29,702 bases of DNA from a virus. The translations under genes and the position numbers were made by a program. The stretch lies in the IMG/VR virus record IMGVR_UViG_3300032241_002402, positions 1 to 29,702 of that record; one strand, written 5' to 3'. This document shows, piece after piece, positions 6,299 to 14,886 of the stretch (positions are counted from its first letter, which is position 1; the number at the start of each line of letters is the position of its first letter). The notes below the pieces were generated by a model, which saw nothing but the letters and a program-made list of their open reading frames with translations, was not told the origin of the DNA and made no database searches.

Positions 6299-7321
6299 AT
6301 GAGCCAAATTAATATCAATATCGGAGCTGCACCCAACGATGGGTTAGGCGCACCGCTACGCACGGCTTTTGAAGAAACCAATCTTAATTTTGGTCAAGTA
6401 TTTGCAAGAGCACAGCCAAATCCGCCAGCAACAGTCTACGGCAAAATTGGTGATCAGGCTGGCTGGTATGCATACAGTCCTCAATACTTTTATTATTGCT
6501 TTCGCGACTATAGCGATGGCACACAACCAATTTGGGGCGAATTAGAACCTCTAGGAAACATTTCTGCTATTCAGCTGGTCAACGGATCATCCAGTGTGGT
6601 CATCCAAAGTCCAGGATCTAATGTAAACATCACAGTGGGCGGCGTAGCCAATGTAGGTCAATTTTGGACAGATGGATTTAATGTCAACGGAACAGCAAGT
6701 GCTACAGGATCTGTAATAGGTGAGTATGTAGTTGCCACTGCCAACGTCAGTGCCCTGGGCAATGTGATGGGTACTTACTTTTTTGGTAATGGTAGCCAAT
6801 TAACCGGCCTGCCAGCGTATGGCAACAGTGACGTTGCTAACTATATCGCGACCTATGATGGCAATGTATCTTCTGGTAATCTAGTTGTAAAATACGATGC
6901 CAGTGTTGCAGGTAATATCACAGCCAGTTATGTCATTGGTAATGGTAGTCAACTGACTGGGCTACCACAAAGTTATAGCAATGCCAATGTGGCCAACTAC
7001 CTGCCAACCTACAGTGGACAACTATCTGGTAGTTCATTGTCAGTGGCTGGCAATGTTATAGTTGATGGTACCGCCAACATTGCTGGTAATGTCACAGTTG
7101 ATTATCAACACCGAATCAATGGCACAGTCCAAGGTCAGTTGTTGGGACTGGTCAACAACGTAAACACCGCATACGGTACCTGGGATTTTGGATACATAGC
7201 GACCAACACCTACACAAATCCAACGCAGTGGATTTTTGCCCAGACACCGGCTGGCAACGTGAACATGGGAACCATTACGGCACCCACAGCTTTGAACATA
7301 GACATCGGAACAATATTCTAG
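6299..7321 (+). CDS. Phage tail/fibre structural protein with Gly-Asn repeats
   Basis: A 340-residue protein. The N-terminal segment MSQININIGAAPNDGLGAPL followed by RTAFEETNLNFGQVF is, from memory, a common capping or attachment module of T4-like tail proteins. From about residue 95 on it is Asn/Gly/Val/Ser-rich with short beta-strand repeats (GNV, AGN), including two copies of a module with FGNGSQLTGLP or IGNGSQLTGLP followed by a Y-S/G-N-x-x-VANY segment. Such repeats form elongated trimeric beta fibres. The C-terminus (IATNTYTNPTQWIFAQ onward) is non-repetitive. It is the first of five structural genes in a row and is followed nine bases later by the next fibre gene. The exact place in the virion is unknown. 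Confidence 0.75.
   Translation: MSQININIGAAPNDGLGAPLRTAFEETNLNFGQVFARAQPNPPATVYGKIGDQAGWYAYSPQYFYYCFRDYSDGTQPIWGELEPLGNISAIQLVNGSSSVVIQSPGSNVNITVGGVANVGQFWTDGFNVNGTASATGSVIGEYVVATANVSALGNVMGTYFFGNGSQLTGLPAYGNSDVANYIATYDGNVSSGNLVVKYDASVAGNITASYVIGNGSQLTGLPQSYSNANVANYLPTYSGQLSGSSLSVAGNVIVDGTANIAGNVTVDYQHRINGTVQGQLLGLVNNVNTAYGTWDFGYIATNTYTNPTQWIFAQTPAGNVNMGTITAPTALNIDIGTIF
6781..7010 (+). repeat. Intragenic module repeat (FGNGSQLTG)
   Basis: Two copies of a module start at about 6781 and 6937. The DNA core GGTAATGGTAG followed by CCAATT or TCAACT is nearly identical between them. Related copies lie at 7692 and 7833 in the next gene, so the module is shared between two adjacent fibre genes and may allow recombination or exchange. 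Confidence 0.7.
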
Positions 7322-7330
7322 GAGAATTAA

Positions 7331-9133
7331 ATGAGTTTGCAAATTAGACGCGGAACCTCCGCACAACTGGCCAATATAACACCTGTCATAGGTGAATTGA
7401 TCTATACCACAGATACCAATCAGGTATATGTTGGCGACGGAACTACGTCAGGTGGTATTCCAGTTGCAGTCGGCGGCGGTGGTAATCTCTCTGGCGTAAA
7501 CGTAATTGCAAGTGCCAATGTCAGCGCCGGCGGAAATGTCAGCGCCGGCAACGTTAGTGCGTCTGGTAGCATAGTCGGTAATAGTTTAGCTGTTGGCACA
7601 TCAGTAAGCGCAGGTGGTAATGTTCGCGGAGCCAACTTCAACACCAACGGTAATATCACTGCAACCGGTAATGTGTTTGGTGGCGCATTCATTGGCAACG
7701 GTAGTCAATTGACCGGTATTGTCAGTAGCTACAGCAATGCCAACGTGGCCTCATACATGGCCAGTGGCAACAGCCTGTCGATCAGTATTACTGGTAACAT
7801 CAGCGCAGTAGGTAACATTACCGGGTCGTATTATTTTGGTAATGGCTATTTCCTAACTGGTATCGTTAGCTATGCCAACTCATTGGTAGCAAGTTGGTTA
7901 GACAGTGGAAACGCAGCACCAATTAGTACCATCGGCACCGTGACTACCACAGCCAATATCACTGGTGGCAACTTGTTAACTGGTGGCCTAGCATCTGCGT
8001 CTGGTAACATATATTCTGGCGGTAAGGTATACGCAGCTGGTAACCTGGAATGTGGCGGCAATGTTGCAGCCGGCTATATTTTTGGTAGCGGTATCAGTGT
8101 AACAGGTAATTTATCAGCCGGCAACATTAATTCTACCAAGAATGTCAGTGTGTATGGCAACGTTGCTGCATCTTACTTTTTTGGCAATGCCAATACCACT
8201 ACAACCACAGCAATCACAGCAAACATTGTCACAGGTAACTTTGTTGATATAAGTGTAAGTGGCGGAATACAAACCGGCAATATACAAGCTACCTCATCGG
8301 ATATAAGCTCAATGGTTGCTGACACTGTCAGCACCACCGGCGATGTACAAATTGGTGGCGGCATATCTATTGCTGGCAATATTATTGCTGGTGGTGACGC
8401 AACTGTTGATGTATTGGTAACTGGTAACGTTTCTGCAAGTGGCAATATTAACTCTGCTGGAAATATTTCAGCCACAGGAGGCATCGTTTCTGTTGGTAGT
8501 TATAGTACCGCAGGTAATATAATTTCCAATACCTACATCAGTGCATTGGGCAATGTGTATGGTAATTTGCTTTTTGGTAATGTCTTTAGTGCCACTGGTA
8601 ATATCACAGGTGGTAATATTAGAACAGCTGGAGTTATCAACGTCAACAGTGGCAATGCTGTTACTGCCATTGTCAACGGTGGCGGTAGTGCAGTGGGCAA
8701 CATTGGCAGCAACATCAAACCATTCAACACTGTATTTGCTGTGGCATCCACAGCCCTGTATGCTGACTTGGCCGAACGTTATCTAGGCGATGACACCTAT
8801 GAACCGGGCACTGTGGTTTCCTTCGGCGGCGATCGTGAAATTACAATGACTGTAGTTGATTCTGATTCACGTGTAGCAGGTGTGGTCAGTACCAACCCGG
8901 CGTATGATATGAATTCTGGTTTAACAGGTGAACATGTAACGGCCGTGGCTTTGATGGGTCGTGTGCCGTGTCAAGTCCAAGGTATAGTAACCAAAGGTGC
9001 GCTTATGGTTGCAGCCGGTAATGGTCGTGCCAGAGCAGAATCGGCACCGGCGGTGGGCACAGTGATTGGTAAAGCTCTTGAAGATTTTACAGGCGATATT
9101 GGCACGATAGAGATTGTAGTCGGAAGAGTTTAA
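7331..9133 (+). CDS. Long tail-fibre protein: Mtd-like N-terminus, Gly-Asn repeats, C-terminal YADLAERY domain
   Basis: A 600-residue protein with three parts. Residues 1-50 (LQIRRGTSAQLANITPVIGE, LIYTTDTNQVYVGDGT) resemble the N-terminal domain of phage tropism/fibre proteins of the major-tropism-determinant type. Residues about 50-470 are almost entirely GN[VI]SA-type repeats predicted to form a beta-rich shaft, with FGNG-LTG modules at 7692 and 7833. Residues 477-600 form a distinct, non-repetitive domain starting YADLAERY with EPGTVVSFGG and VPCQVQG, a C-terminal domain I have seen in fibre proteins of T4-like aquatic phages. GGAGA at 7321-7325 is a good ribosome-binding site. It probably acts in host recognition; which end binds the host is not visible. 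Confidence 0.78.
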   Translation: MSLQIRRGTSAQLANITPVIGELIYTTDTNQVYVGDGTTSGGIPVAVGGGGNLSGVNVIASANVSAGGNVSAGNVSASGSIVGNSLAVGTSVSAGGNVRGANFNTNGNITATGNVFGGAFIGNGSQLTGIVSSYSNANVASYMASGNSLSISITGNISAVGNITGSYYFGNGYFLTGIVSYANSLVASWLDSGNAAPISTIGTVTTTANITGGNLLTGGLASASGNIYSGGKVYAAGNLECGGNVAAGYIFGSGISVTGNLSAGNINSTKNVSVYGNVAASYFFGNANTTTTTAITANIVTGNFVDISVSGGIQTGNIQATSSDISSMVADTVSTTGDVQIGGGISIAGNIIAGGDATVDVLVTGNVSASGNINSAGNISATGGIVSVGSYSTAGNIISNTYISALGNVYGNLLFGNVFSATGNITGGNIRTAGVINVNSGNAVTAIVNGGGSAVGNIGSNIKPFNTVFAVASTALYADLAERYLGDDTYEPGTVVSFGGDREITMTVVDSDSRVAGVVSTNPAYDMNSGLTGEHVTAVALMGRVPCQVQGIVTKGALMVAAGNGRARAESAPAVGTVIGKALEDFTGDIGTIEIVVGRV

Positions 9134-9137
9134 ACTC

Positions 9138-11786
9138 ATGACTCAACTTGTTTGGGAAACACCGGCTGGTAGTTTAGGAACCATACCTGAAGGTGTGTTC
9201 TATGCCATTCCTTTAACTGCATCCGCTACAGATGCGGTTGTCACTTATCAGGTTATCGCTGGCCAATTGCCGGCAGGTATAGAAGTAAATGAAGATGGAA
9301 TCCTGACCGGAGTACCCAAGGCCACTGCTCAATTTGAAGGTATAGCGGCTCCCACTGCTTTTGATCAGACTACTCGATTTGCTGTTCGTGCTTATGCCGG
9401 TACTGTCATTGCTGACCGGACCTTTGAACTCACAGTTACTCCGCAAAACACTCCTAGTTTTATTACTCCTCCTGGCCGTATTGGAACTTATATCGATGGC
9501 GATCAAATTTTTGATCTACAGATACAAACTTATAATCCTGACGTGTACGCTACCAGCGCACTGTCGGTTGTTTCTGGATCGTTGCCCCCAGGACTGACAA
9601 TCACGCCTGCTGGTGTGATATCAGGAGTAATACTTCCCAATCCAACTCCGGGTGGCACACCTGGATTCAGCACAGACAATCAAGGCTATGACGAGTATGC
9701 CTATGATTTTACCACAAACAGTTCTAGCTTAACTTATCAATTTACTTTAAAATTGACCAACGGACAAGACAGTGTGCTGAGAACTTTTAATATATTTGTC
9801 TACAGTCGCAACATCATGACTGCCGATACCACGTTAATCACAGCCGACAATACCTACATCACAGCCGACACCATTAATCAGCGTACACCAGTTATCTTGA
9901 CGCCGGCTGGTAGTTTAGGCTCCGTGCGTAGTGACAATTTTTTTGCTTATCAATTCACCGGCGAGGATCTAGATGGCGATCCATTTAAATTTACAATTGA
10001 TTCACCACCGCCTGGTCTGACCCTGGATCCAAATTCTGGATGGCTGTATGGATTTATTCCGGCCAGTGGACTTAGTACTACCAAATACACATTTAATGTT
10101 AGAGTCTACAAGGCCGGCAGTCCTCAAATTATCAGCAACGCCTATGCTTACAATCTGACCATAACCGGAGCGGTCAGTGCCGACACCACTTGGTTGGTAC
10201 CAAATTTCTTGGGCACAATTACCAATGGTGGAACCAGCACGTTCTATGTAGCAGCCAAAAACAAATCTGGACTGCCATTGGAATACAAACTGTTGTCTGG
10301 CAGTGATAGTCAATTGCCCAAAGGTCTACAACTAAGACCTTCCGGAAATATTGTAGGTCGTGTGGGCTTTGAAACCTTCGCCTTGGACAATGGTACTACT
10401 ACATTTGATAAACGTCTTGGTACTGCCTCTGGAATTACAACCGAAACATCATTTGACATGACCAAAACCTTTACAGTTGTGGCTTACAGCAGCAATGGTG
10501 TGGTCAATGTCAACAACACATTTTCGATACGTTTAGTACGAGCTTTCAATCAACCTTATGATAATCTCTACATCCAAGCCATGCCACCTGATAACGATCG
10601 CGCGATACTAAATGGTCTGTTGCAAAACAGCAATATATTTCCTCCTAGTTTGATCTATCGTTATGACGATCCCAACTTTGGTGTAGCTACTCGTGCAGTT
10701 TATCAACATGCTTTTGGACTCACAGCCGAAAATTTAGATGCTTATGTTGAAGCCTTGAATCTCAACCACTACTGGAAAAATCTAACCCTAGGCGAAGTCA
10801 AAGTAGCCCGTGCATTAGATGACTTGAACAATGTAATATACGAAGTGGTATACAGTCAGATCGTTGACGATTTGGTTAATAATCAAGGAGTCAGTGTGAG
10901 CAAAGTTGTAGATTTACCGTACACAGTCGATACCATCAACGGATTAACAGATCAAGTATATCCCAACAGCCTAGTTGACATGCGTACACAGGTGATCGAT
11001 CAAATCGGTCAAGTCAGTAATGTACTACCACGTTGGATGTTGAGCAAACAGGTTGATGGGCGTGTGTTGGGATATACTCCGGCCTGGGTCATTGCTTATA
11101 CTGTTCCAGGACAAGGCGGACAAATTGCCTACAATGTCAGCAGTCAATTTGGCGCTACTTTGAACTTGATTGATTTCAAAGCCGACCGGTACGAATTAGA
11201 CAATTTATTAACCTATAACTGGGATCGTGATGCTAAACATTGGATTCCAACTCCACCAACCAGTGAAAGTTTTGATGTCAATTGCCATTATCAGGTAACT
11301 GGGTATATTGGTGGTACAGGATACATTCCAGGAAGCGTGATAGAAATACCCGGGGAAAGTATTGGGGGTGTCACTCCTTTGAACAATGTACAAATCTACG
11401 TAAATTCAGTTGGACCATCTGGCGCCATCACTGGCTTTTTTGTATCAGGAACAGCACCATTTGATTCTGCGGGCAGTGTCTATGACAATATTTACGGTAC
11501 AACAGTTGTGGGCACCGGCGGTAGTTCTTTATGGAATCTAGAAGTAGTACCTGGTACACAAACCACGTTTGACGGCGGAAGTATGCACTTTACAGCACCA
11601 TCCATACAGTTTAACGACAATACCACAGACTATGACAAATATCTACTGTTCCCCAAACGCGATATCATTGATAATGTACCGCAGACCAGTGGAAGAACCA
11701 TTTATTGGTACAACAACTACAATGAGTTTGTGAATTGGGTAAACTTTAGCAATAACACAGTCCTATGGGTTGCTGAAAATCTATAA
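9138..11786 (+). CDS. Large structural protein with tandem Ig-like (putative-Ig/He_PIG) domains
   Basis: An 882-residue protein. The first half holds about four Ig-like repeats with the recurring signature G-x-LPxGL-x-(7-10)-G-x-(I/L)-x-G: QLPAGIEVNEDGILTGVPKA, SLPPGLTITPAGVISGV, PPPGLTLDPNSGWLYGF and QLPKGLQLRPSGNIVGRV. The second half, from about residue 475, is non-repetitive and includes DAYVEALNLNHYWKNLTLGE and a PRWMLSKQVDGRVLGYTPAW segment; similar C-terminal parts occur in very large structural proteins of T4-like marine phages. It is likely a virion surface, baseplate or tail protein, with Ig domains possibly binding cell-surface glycans. GGAAGAG at 9122 can serve as ribosome-binding site. 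The stop codon lies inside the TATAAATA promoter of the next gene. Confidence 0.75.
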   Translation: MTQLVWETPAGSLGTIPEGVFYAIPLTASATDAVVTYQVIAGQLPAGIEVNEDGILTGVPKATAQFEGIAAPTAFDQTTRFAVRAYAGTVIADRTFELTVTPQNTPSFITPPGRIGTYIDGDQIFDLQIQTYNPDVYATSALSVVSGSLPPGLTITPAGVISGVILPNPTPGGTPGFSTDNQGYDEYAYDFTTNSSSLTYQFTLKLTNGQDSVLRTFNIFVYSRNIMTADTTLITADNTYITADTINQRTPVILTPAGSLGSVRSDNFFAYQFTGEDLDGDPFKFTIDSPPPGLTLDPNSGWLYGFIPASGLSTTKYTFNVRVYKAGSPQIISNAYAYNLTITGAVSADTTWLVPNFLGTITNGGTSTFYVAAKNKSGLPLEYKLLSGSDSQLPKGLQLRPSGNIVGRVGFETFALDNGTTTFDKRLGTASGITTETSFDMTKTFTVVAYSSNGVVNVNNTFSIRLVRAFNQPYDNLYIQAMPPDNDRAILNGLLQNSNIFPPSLIYRYDDPNFGVATRAVYQHAFGLTAENLDAYVEALNLNHYWKNLTLGEVKVARALDDLNNVIYEVVYSQIVDDLVNNQGVSVSKVVDLPYTVDTINGLTDQVYPNSLVDMRTQVIDQIGQVSNVLPRWMLSKQVDGRVLGYTPAWVIAYTVPGQGGQIAYNVSSQFGATLNLIDFKADRYELDNLLTYNWDRDAKHWIPTPPTSESFDVNCHYQVTGYIGGTGYIPGSVIEIPGESIGGVTPLNNVQIYVNSVGPSGAITGFFVSGTAPFDSAGSVYDNIYGTTVVGTGGSSLWNLEVVPGTQTTFDGGSMHFTAPSIQFNDNTTDYDKYLLFPKRDIIDNVPQTSGRTIYWYNNYNEFVNWVNFSNNTVLWVAENL
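9162..9919 (+). repeat. 17-base direct repeat at two Ig-domain starts
   Basis: CCGGCTGGTAGTTTAGG occurs at 9162-9178 and again at 9903-9919. Both encode PAGSLG at the beginning of an Ig-like module. Third positions are identical as well, which suggests a fairly recent duplication or gene conversion of modules. Confidence 0.7.
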
Positions 11787-11789
11787 ATA
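11782..11789 (+). promoter_or_regulatory. Perfect T4-late promoter (TATAAATA)
   Basis: An 8 of 8 match to the T4 late octamer. Its TAA (11784-11786) is the stop codon of the Ig-repeat gene. Predicted initiation near 11795 gives a 14-base leader containing AGGAT (11800-11804) ahead of ATG 11809. Confidence 0.85.
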
Positions 11790-11808
11790 TTAAACTACTA
11801 GGATAAAC

Positions 11809-13023
11809 ATGACTGTTCCATATATTTTTGCTACCGCCACTGGAAATGTGGCACTTGTTGAGCTTGATGCTAATTTTGCTGCGGTCAATGCACATGTGGA
11901 AACAGCTGAATACGCCAATGTGGCCAATAGTGTGGCTGGTCCTAATGTGGTTGGCATTGTGGATCATGCTTATTATTCTGACAATGCTGCTTTGGCTAAC
12001 AGTGTGCTTGGCAGTCATGTAATTGGATCGGTTCAACAGGCCAACATAGCCAACGTAGCCAACAGTGTTTCTGGGCCCAATGTGGTAGGCACTGTTGAAT
12101 CTGCTATTTTTGCTTTCAGTGCCAATTTTGCCAACAGCAGTATACAATCTGTTTATGCTGACTACTGTAATACATTTACATCAAGCTCACTCAGTGTTTC
12201 AGGAAATATTGAAGCGCAATGGTTTATTGGAAATTTAAGAGGTTCCATTGCCAATGCAATCTATGCCGATGGTGCTGGAACTGCCAACTATGCTACCTTT
12301 GCTGGAACGGCATTTAGTGTTGCTGGTGCTAATGTTTCTGGTTATGTTGGTAATTCTGCACACGCCACAGTTGCCAATACAGCCAATACTATCACTGGTT
12401 CCAATGTATCAGGACAGGTTGCCAACGCCTTGGTTGCAGGAACAGTGTACGGCGGCGATCAACCATACATAACCTCGGTTGGAGCATTGACTACATTAAC
12501 AGCAGGAGATATTACAATCACTGGCAACAGTATTGCTCCGGGAACTGGACCGCTGGCCCTGTCATCTGATGTTAAAATTGACGGTAACTTACAGGTTGTA
12601 GGCAATGTGACCTATGTCAACTCCAACAGTGTCAGCACAGGTAATTTGATAATTAACCTGGCAGCAACAGCCAATACTCCGAGTGCGGCCAACGGCGCCG
12701 GAATTCAAGTTGGCAACACACGGTTCGCCAATGTTCTTTACAGCTCAACACAAAATGCCTGGGTATTGAGTAACGTTGCTGTTGCTCCAGGATTCAGTAC
12801 CACTGGTAATGTTACAGCCGGTAATATTTTAACAACCGGTGCAGGTGGCGATATTTCTGGATCTGGAAATGTTACAGCCGGTGCAGTAAAGTTAGGAGGG
12901 TGGAGTGTGACTCCAAGTGGCAACAAACTTTATTTTAGTTACGGTAGTTCTCAGGTTGGATCATTAGACGACGGCGGTAATTTTATTGTTACCGGTAACG
13001 TAACAGCGTTTGGAACACCATAA
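11809..13023 (+). CDS. Tail-fibre protein with Ala-Asn repeats, C-terminus ending TAFGTP
   Basis: A 404-residue protein. The N-terminal MTVPYIFATATGNVALVELD is a frequent start of fibre proteins in T4-like aquatic phages. Residues about 35-220 contain repeats of the type YANVANSVAGPNVVG with Y/H/A variations (five or more copies), then GN-rich strands. The C-terminal segment WSVTPSGNKLYFSYGSSQVG leads to GGNFIVTGNVTAFGTP and stops there. In many phage fibres a TAxGTP-like segment is followed by an S74-type intramolecular chaperone beginning with an SDxRLK motif; here TAA TGA TAA follows at once and no such motif is seen. The neighbouring fibre (13093) ends in the same way. It is probably a host-binding fibre. 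Confidence 0.75.
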   Translation: MTVPYIFATATGNVALVELDANFAAVNAHVETAEYANVANSVAGPNVVGIVDHAYYSDNAALANSVLGSHVIGSVQQANIANVANSVSGPNVVGTVESAIFAFSANFANSSIQSVYADYCNTFTSSSLSVSGNIEAQWFIGNLRGSIANAIYADGAGTANYATFAGTAFSVAGANVSGYVGNSAHATVANTANTITGSNVSGQVANALVAGTVYGGDQPYITSVGALTTLTAGDITITGNSIAPGTGPLALSSDVKIDGNLQVVGNVTYVNSNSVSTGNLIINLAATANTPSAANGAGIQVGNTRFANVLYSSTQNAWVLSNVAVAPGFSTTGNVTAGNILTTGAGGDISGSGNVTAGAVKLGGWSVTPSGNKLYFSYGSSQVGSLDDGGNFIVTGNVTAFGTP

Positions 13024-13052
13024 TGATAACAATTTTGCCGGTCGTTGCCAAC

Positions 13053-13060
13053 GATAAATA
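13053..13060 (+). promoter_or_regulatory. T4-late-type promoter (GATAAATA)
   Basis: A 7 of 8 match to the T4 late octamer in the 69-base gap between two fibre genes. Predicted initiation near 13066 gives a leader of about 27 bases before ATG 13093, with only a weak AAGATAA ribosome-binding site. Confidence 0.7.
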
Positions 13061-13092
13061 TTTGGTATTTCCAAAACTCACAATAAGATAAC

Positions 13093-13899
13093 ATGGCCAA
13101 CGTACGAATCAGTCAACTACCAAGTCTTAGCACGCTACAAGCGGCTGATTTGTTCCCTGTGGTGGATACCAACACCACCTACAACATCACGGCTGCAAAC
13201 ATACAGACATTCATGCTCAGTACCGCAGGTAATGTTACCTCGCAGATGTACTTGGGCAACGCTTATACCAATCCCAAAAGCTATCAATCAAATGTATCAG
13301 TCCTGGGCAATGTCAACGGATTCCTACAGGGTTTAATCACAGTTGGATCAGCTTATAATCTCTACGTACCAGATTCATCCACACTCAGCGTCCTGACCAG
13401 CTACGACGGACTGGGTAGCTCGTCTGGTAGTGGCGGTGGTGGTGGTAATAGTGGTGGCGGTGGTGGGGGCACTTCGTTTACCAACGTGGCAGTCAGTGGA
13501 TATCTTTCGGCCACCGGTAACATTTACGCTCAAACATTCAGCGCCACTGCTAATATCATAGGTGGTAATCTTAGTTTAACAGGTAATGTAAGCAGTAACC
13601 TACAAGTATCAGGCGGAGTGCTCAGCGTAGTTGGTAATGTGGTTGTAACCCAAGCTGTTTCAGTTGCTGGAAATGTATTGGCCGGCAACGTCAGTGCCAA
13701 AGGCAACGTTATTTTTGGCAATGCCAGTACCACTGGAAATGTATATCCCGGCAACGTGGTTTTTTCCACTATCGGATTTGCGTTCCAACAACAGGGTGGA
13801 AATTTGTATCTGACTTATAACGGTGCCAACATCATAGCTTTCAACAACAACGGTACCATCGTGGCCAGCAACAACATTACTGCCTACGGAACTCCGTAA
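13093..13899 (+). CDS. Tail-fibre protein with poly-glycine hinge, C-terminus ending TAYGTP
   Basis: A 268-residue protein with an N-terminal domain (MANVRISQLPSLSTLQAADL, FPVVDTNTTYNIT) typical of phage structural proteins. A striking Gly/Ser linker occupies residues 106-128 (two runs of five or six glycines), followed by GN-type fibre repeats. It ends FNNNGTIVASNNITAYGTP, parallel to the ending of the 11809 product. The glycine run probably works as a flexible hinge between the virion-attachment domain and the fibre shaft. As in its neighbour, the S74 chaperone that often follows a TAYGTP segment is absent. Its own late promoter lies at 13053. Confidence 0.72.
   Translation: MANVRISQLPSLSTLQAADLFPVVDTNTTYNITAANIQTFMLSTAGNVTSQMYLGNAYTNPKSYQSNVSVLGNVNGFLQGLITVGSAYNLYVPDSSTLSVLTSYDGLGSSSGSGGGGGNSGGGGGGTSFTNVAVSGYLSATGNIYAQTFSATANIIGGNLSLTGNVSSNLQVSGGVLSVVGNVVVTQAVSVAGNVLAGNVSAKGNVIFGNASTTGNVYPGNVVFSTIGFAFQQQGGNLYLTYNGANIIAFNNNGTIVASNNITAYGTP
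13423..13473 (+). repeat. GGN triplet tract encoding a poly-glycine hinge
   Basis: A run of GGT/GGC/GGG codons interrupted by AGT and AAT encodes the Gly-rich linker of the 13093 fibre. The triplet tract can change length in frame by slippage, which would alter hinge length. Confidence 0.7.
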
Positions 13900-13930
13900 T
13901 TTTGAGTTTTTGACAGCTCATTTACAAGCG

Positions 13931-13938
13931 TATAAATA
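13931..13938 (+). promoter_or_regulatory. Perfect T4-late promoter (TATAAATA)
   Basis: An 8 of 8 match to the late octamer. Predicted initiation near 13944 leaves a 19-base leader with AGGAA (13952-13956) before ATG 13963. A TTGACA lies at 13910-13915, 15 bases upstream, so the site might also be read weakly by host sigma70 polymerase. Confidence 0.85.
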
Positions 13939-13962
13939 CAGTCACTAAATTCAGGAACGAAT

Positions 13963-14877
13963 ATGACCAGTCAAATCAACCCAAACAACATCGACGGCGC
14001 TTACCCAGTTGCCGGGCAGGATAATAACTCGCAAGGTTTCCGCGATAATTTTACCAATACTGGTACCAATTTCCAGTATGCAGCCAACGAAATTACCGAT
14101 TTACAAAATAAAGCCATACTCAAGGCCGCGTTGACTGGTACCACGCTCAACAACGACATGGGCACCAACATACTCAGTAATGCTACCCTACAAAACATGG
14201 CCTATACCAGTACCAGTTTGGGTAGCCTTAGTAGCACAGTAACACTGGATTACAGTCTCGGACCCACATACAGTTTGACCACTAACGGTTCTGTACAGTT
14301 GGCCTTTACCAACTTGCCAGCACCGGGTCGTACAGGCACTTGGACCTTGGCAGTAACAGTGGCCAGTGTAGCTCACACACTTACATTCCCAGTTTCTGTT
14401 TCAGTCAACAACTCGGGTATCCAAGGTCTCGACCCAGCAACCAACATCATGACATTTGCTGCTACAGGTACCTATACCTTTGCATTCAGCACCAACAACG
14501 GTGGAACTACCATATCAATACAGCAAATCAATAACTTGTTGACACCGTTTAACAACAGTGCCGAAACAATTACAGCAAATGCCAACATTAACCTGGCCGT
14601 TACAACCAGCGTGTTCAGTATCACTGGCAATGTTACTGCCGTGCTTGGCCAAGGTGTTCCGGGACAAATTAAAACTTTCATTGCATCCAATATTGCTGCC
14701 AACACAGTTGCTACTATTACAACTCCAGAGGCCGGATGGAACCTGTCCGACAACGGCAATATCAATTTCACTGCTTCTGGGCAAACAGCCACAGTACAGT
14801 GTGTTTCGGTTGGTAACAGTTCTGTGACCAATTGGGATTGGTATGTGATTGGTAACTACGGCGCCACAATCAACTAA
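13963..14877 (+). CDS. Phage structural protein (tail/fibre associated), unknown position
   Basis: A 304-residue protein with N-terminal MTSQINPNNIDGAYPVAGQD and NNSQGFRDNF. From memory, this start is shared by a family of T4-like structural proteins in which the free N-terminus leads into a helical segment (residues about 25-60, FTNTGTNFQYAANEITDLQN). The rest is beta-rich (Thr/Ser/Asn), with strands such as TGTWTLAVTVASVAHTLTFP, and no long repeats. It has no cysteine-rich or enzymatic motif apart from VQCVSVG near the end. It is the last of five consecutive structural genes, behind its own perfect late promoter, and is followed by a sigma70 promoter that begins a different transcription unit. 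Confidence 0.7.
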   Translation: MTSQINPNNIDGAYPVAGQDNNSQGFRDNFTNTGTNFQYAANEITDLQNKAILKAALTGTTLNNDMGTNILSNATLQNMAYTSTSLGSLSSTVTLDYSLGPTYSLTTNGSVQLAFTNLPAPGRTGTWTLAVTVASVAHTLTFPVSVSVNNSGIQGLDPATNIMTFAATGTYTFAFSTNNGGTTISIQQINNLLTPFNNSAETITANANINLAVTTSVFSITGNVTAVLGQGVPGQIKTFIASNIAANTVATITTPEAGWNLSDNGNINFTASGQTATVQCVSVGNSSVTNWDWYVIGNYGATIN

Positions 14878-14886
14878 CCTAATTGG

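Noticed and set aside
7420-8751. Long minus-strand open frames opposite the Gly-Asn repeat fibre gene
   Set aside because: They encode only Pro/Leu/Ala/Thr-rich low-complexity sequence, the mirror of GGN/AAY/GCN codons on the plus strand. They have no ribosome-binding sites and look like shadows.
6781-8760. Regular short repeats suggesting a CRISPR array
   Set aside because: The repeats are coding, in frame, of variable spacing and degenerate at third positions. There are no constant-length repeats and unique spacers.
6299-14877. Diversity-generating retroelement for the fibre genes
   Set aside because: No reverse transcriptase gene and no template/variable repeat pair with adenine-biased differences is seen in the window.
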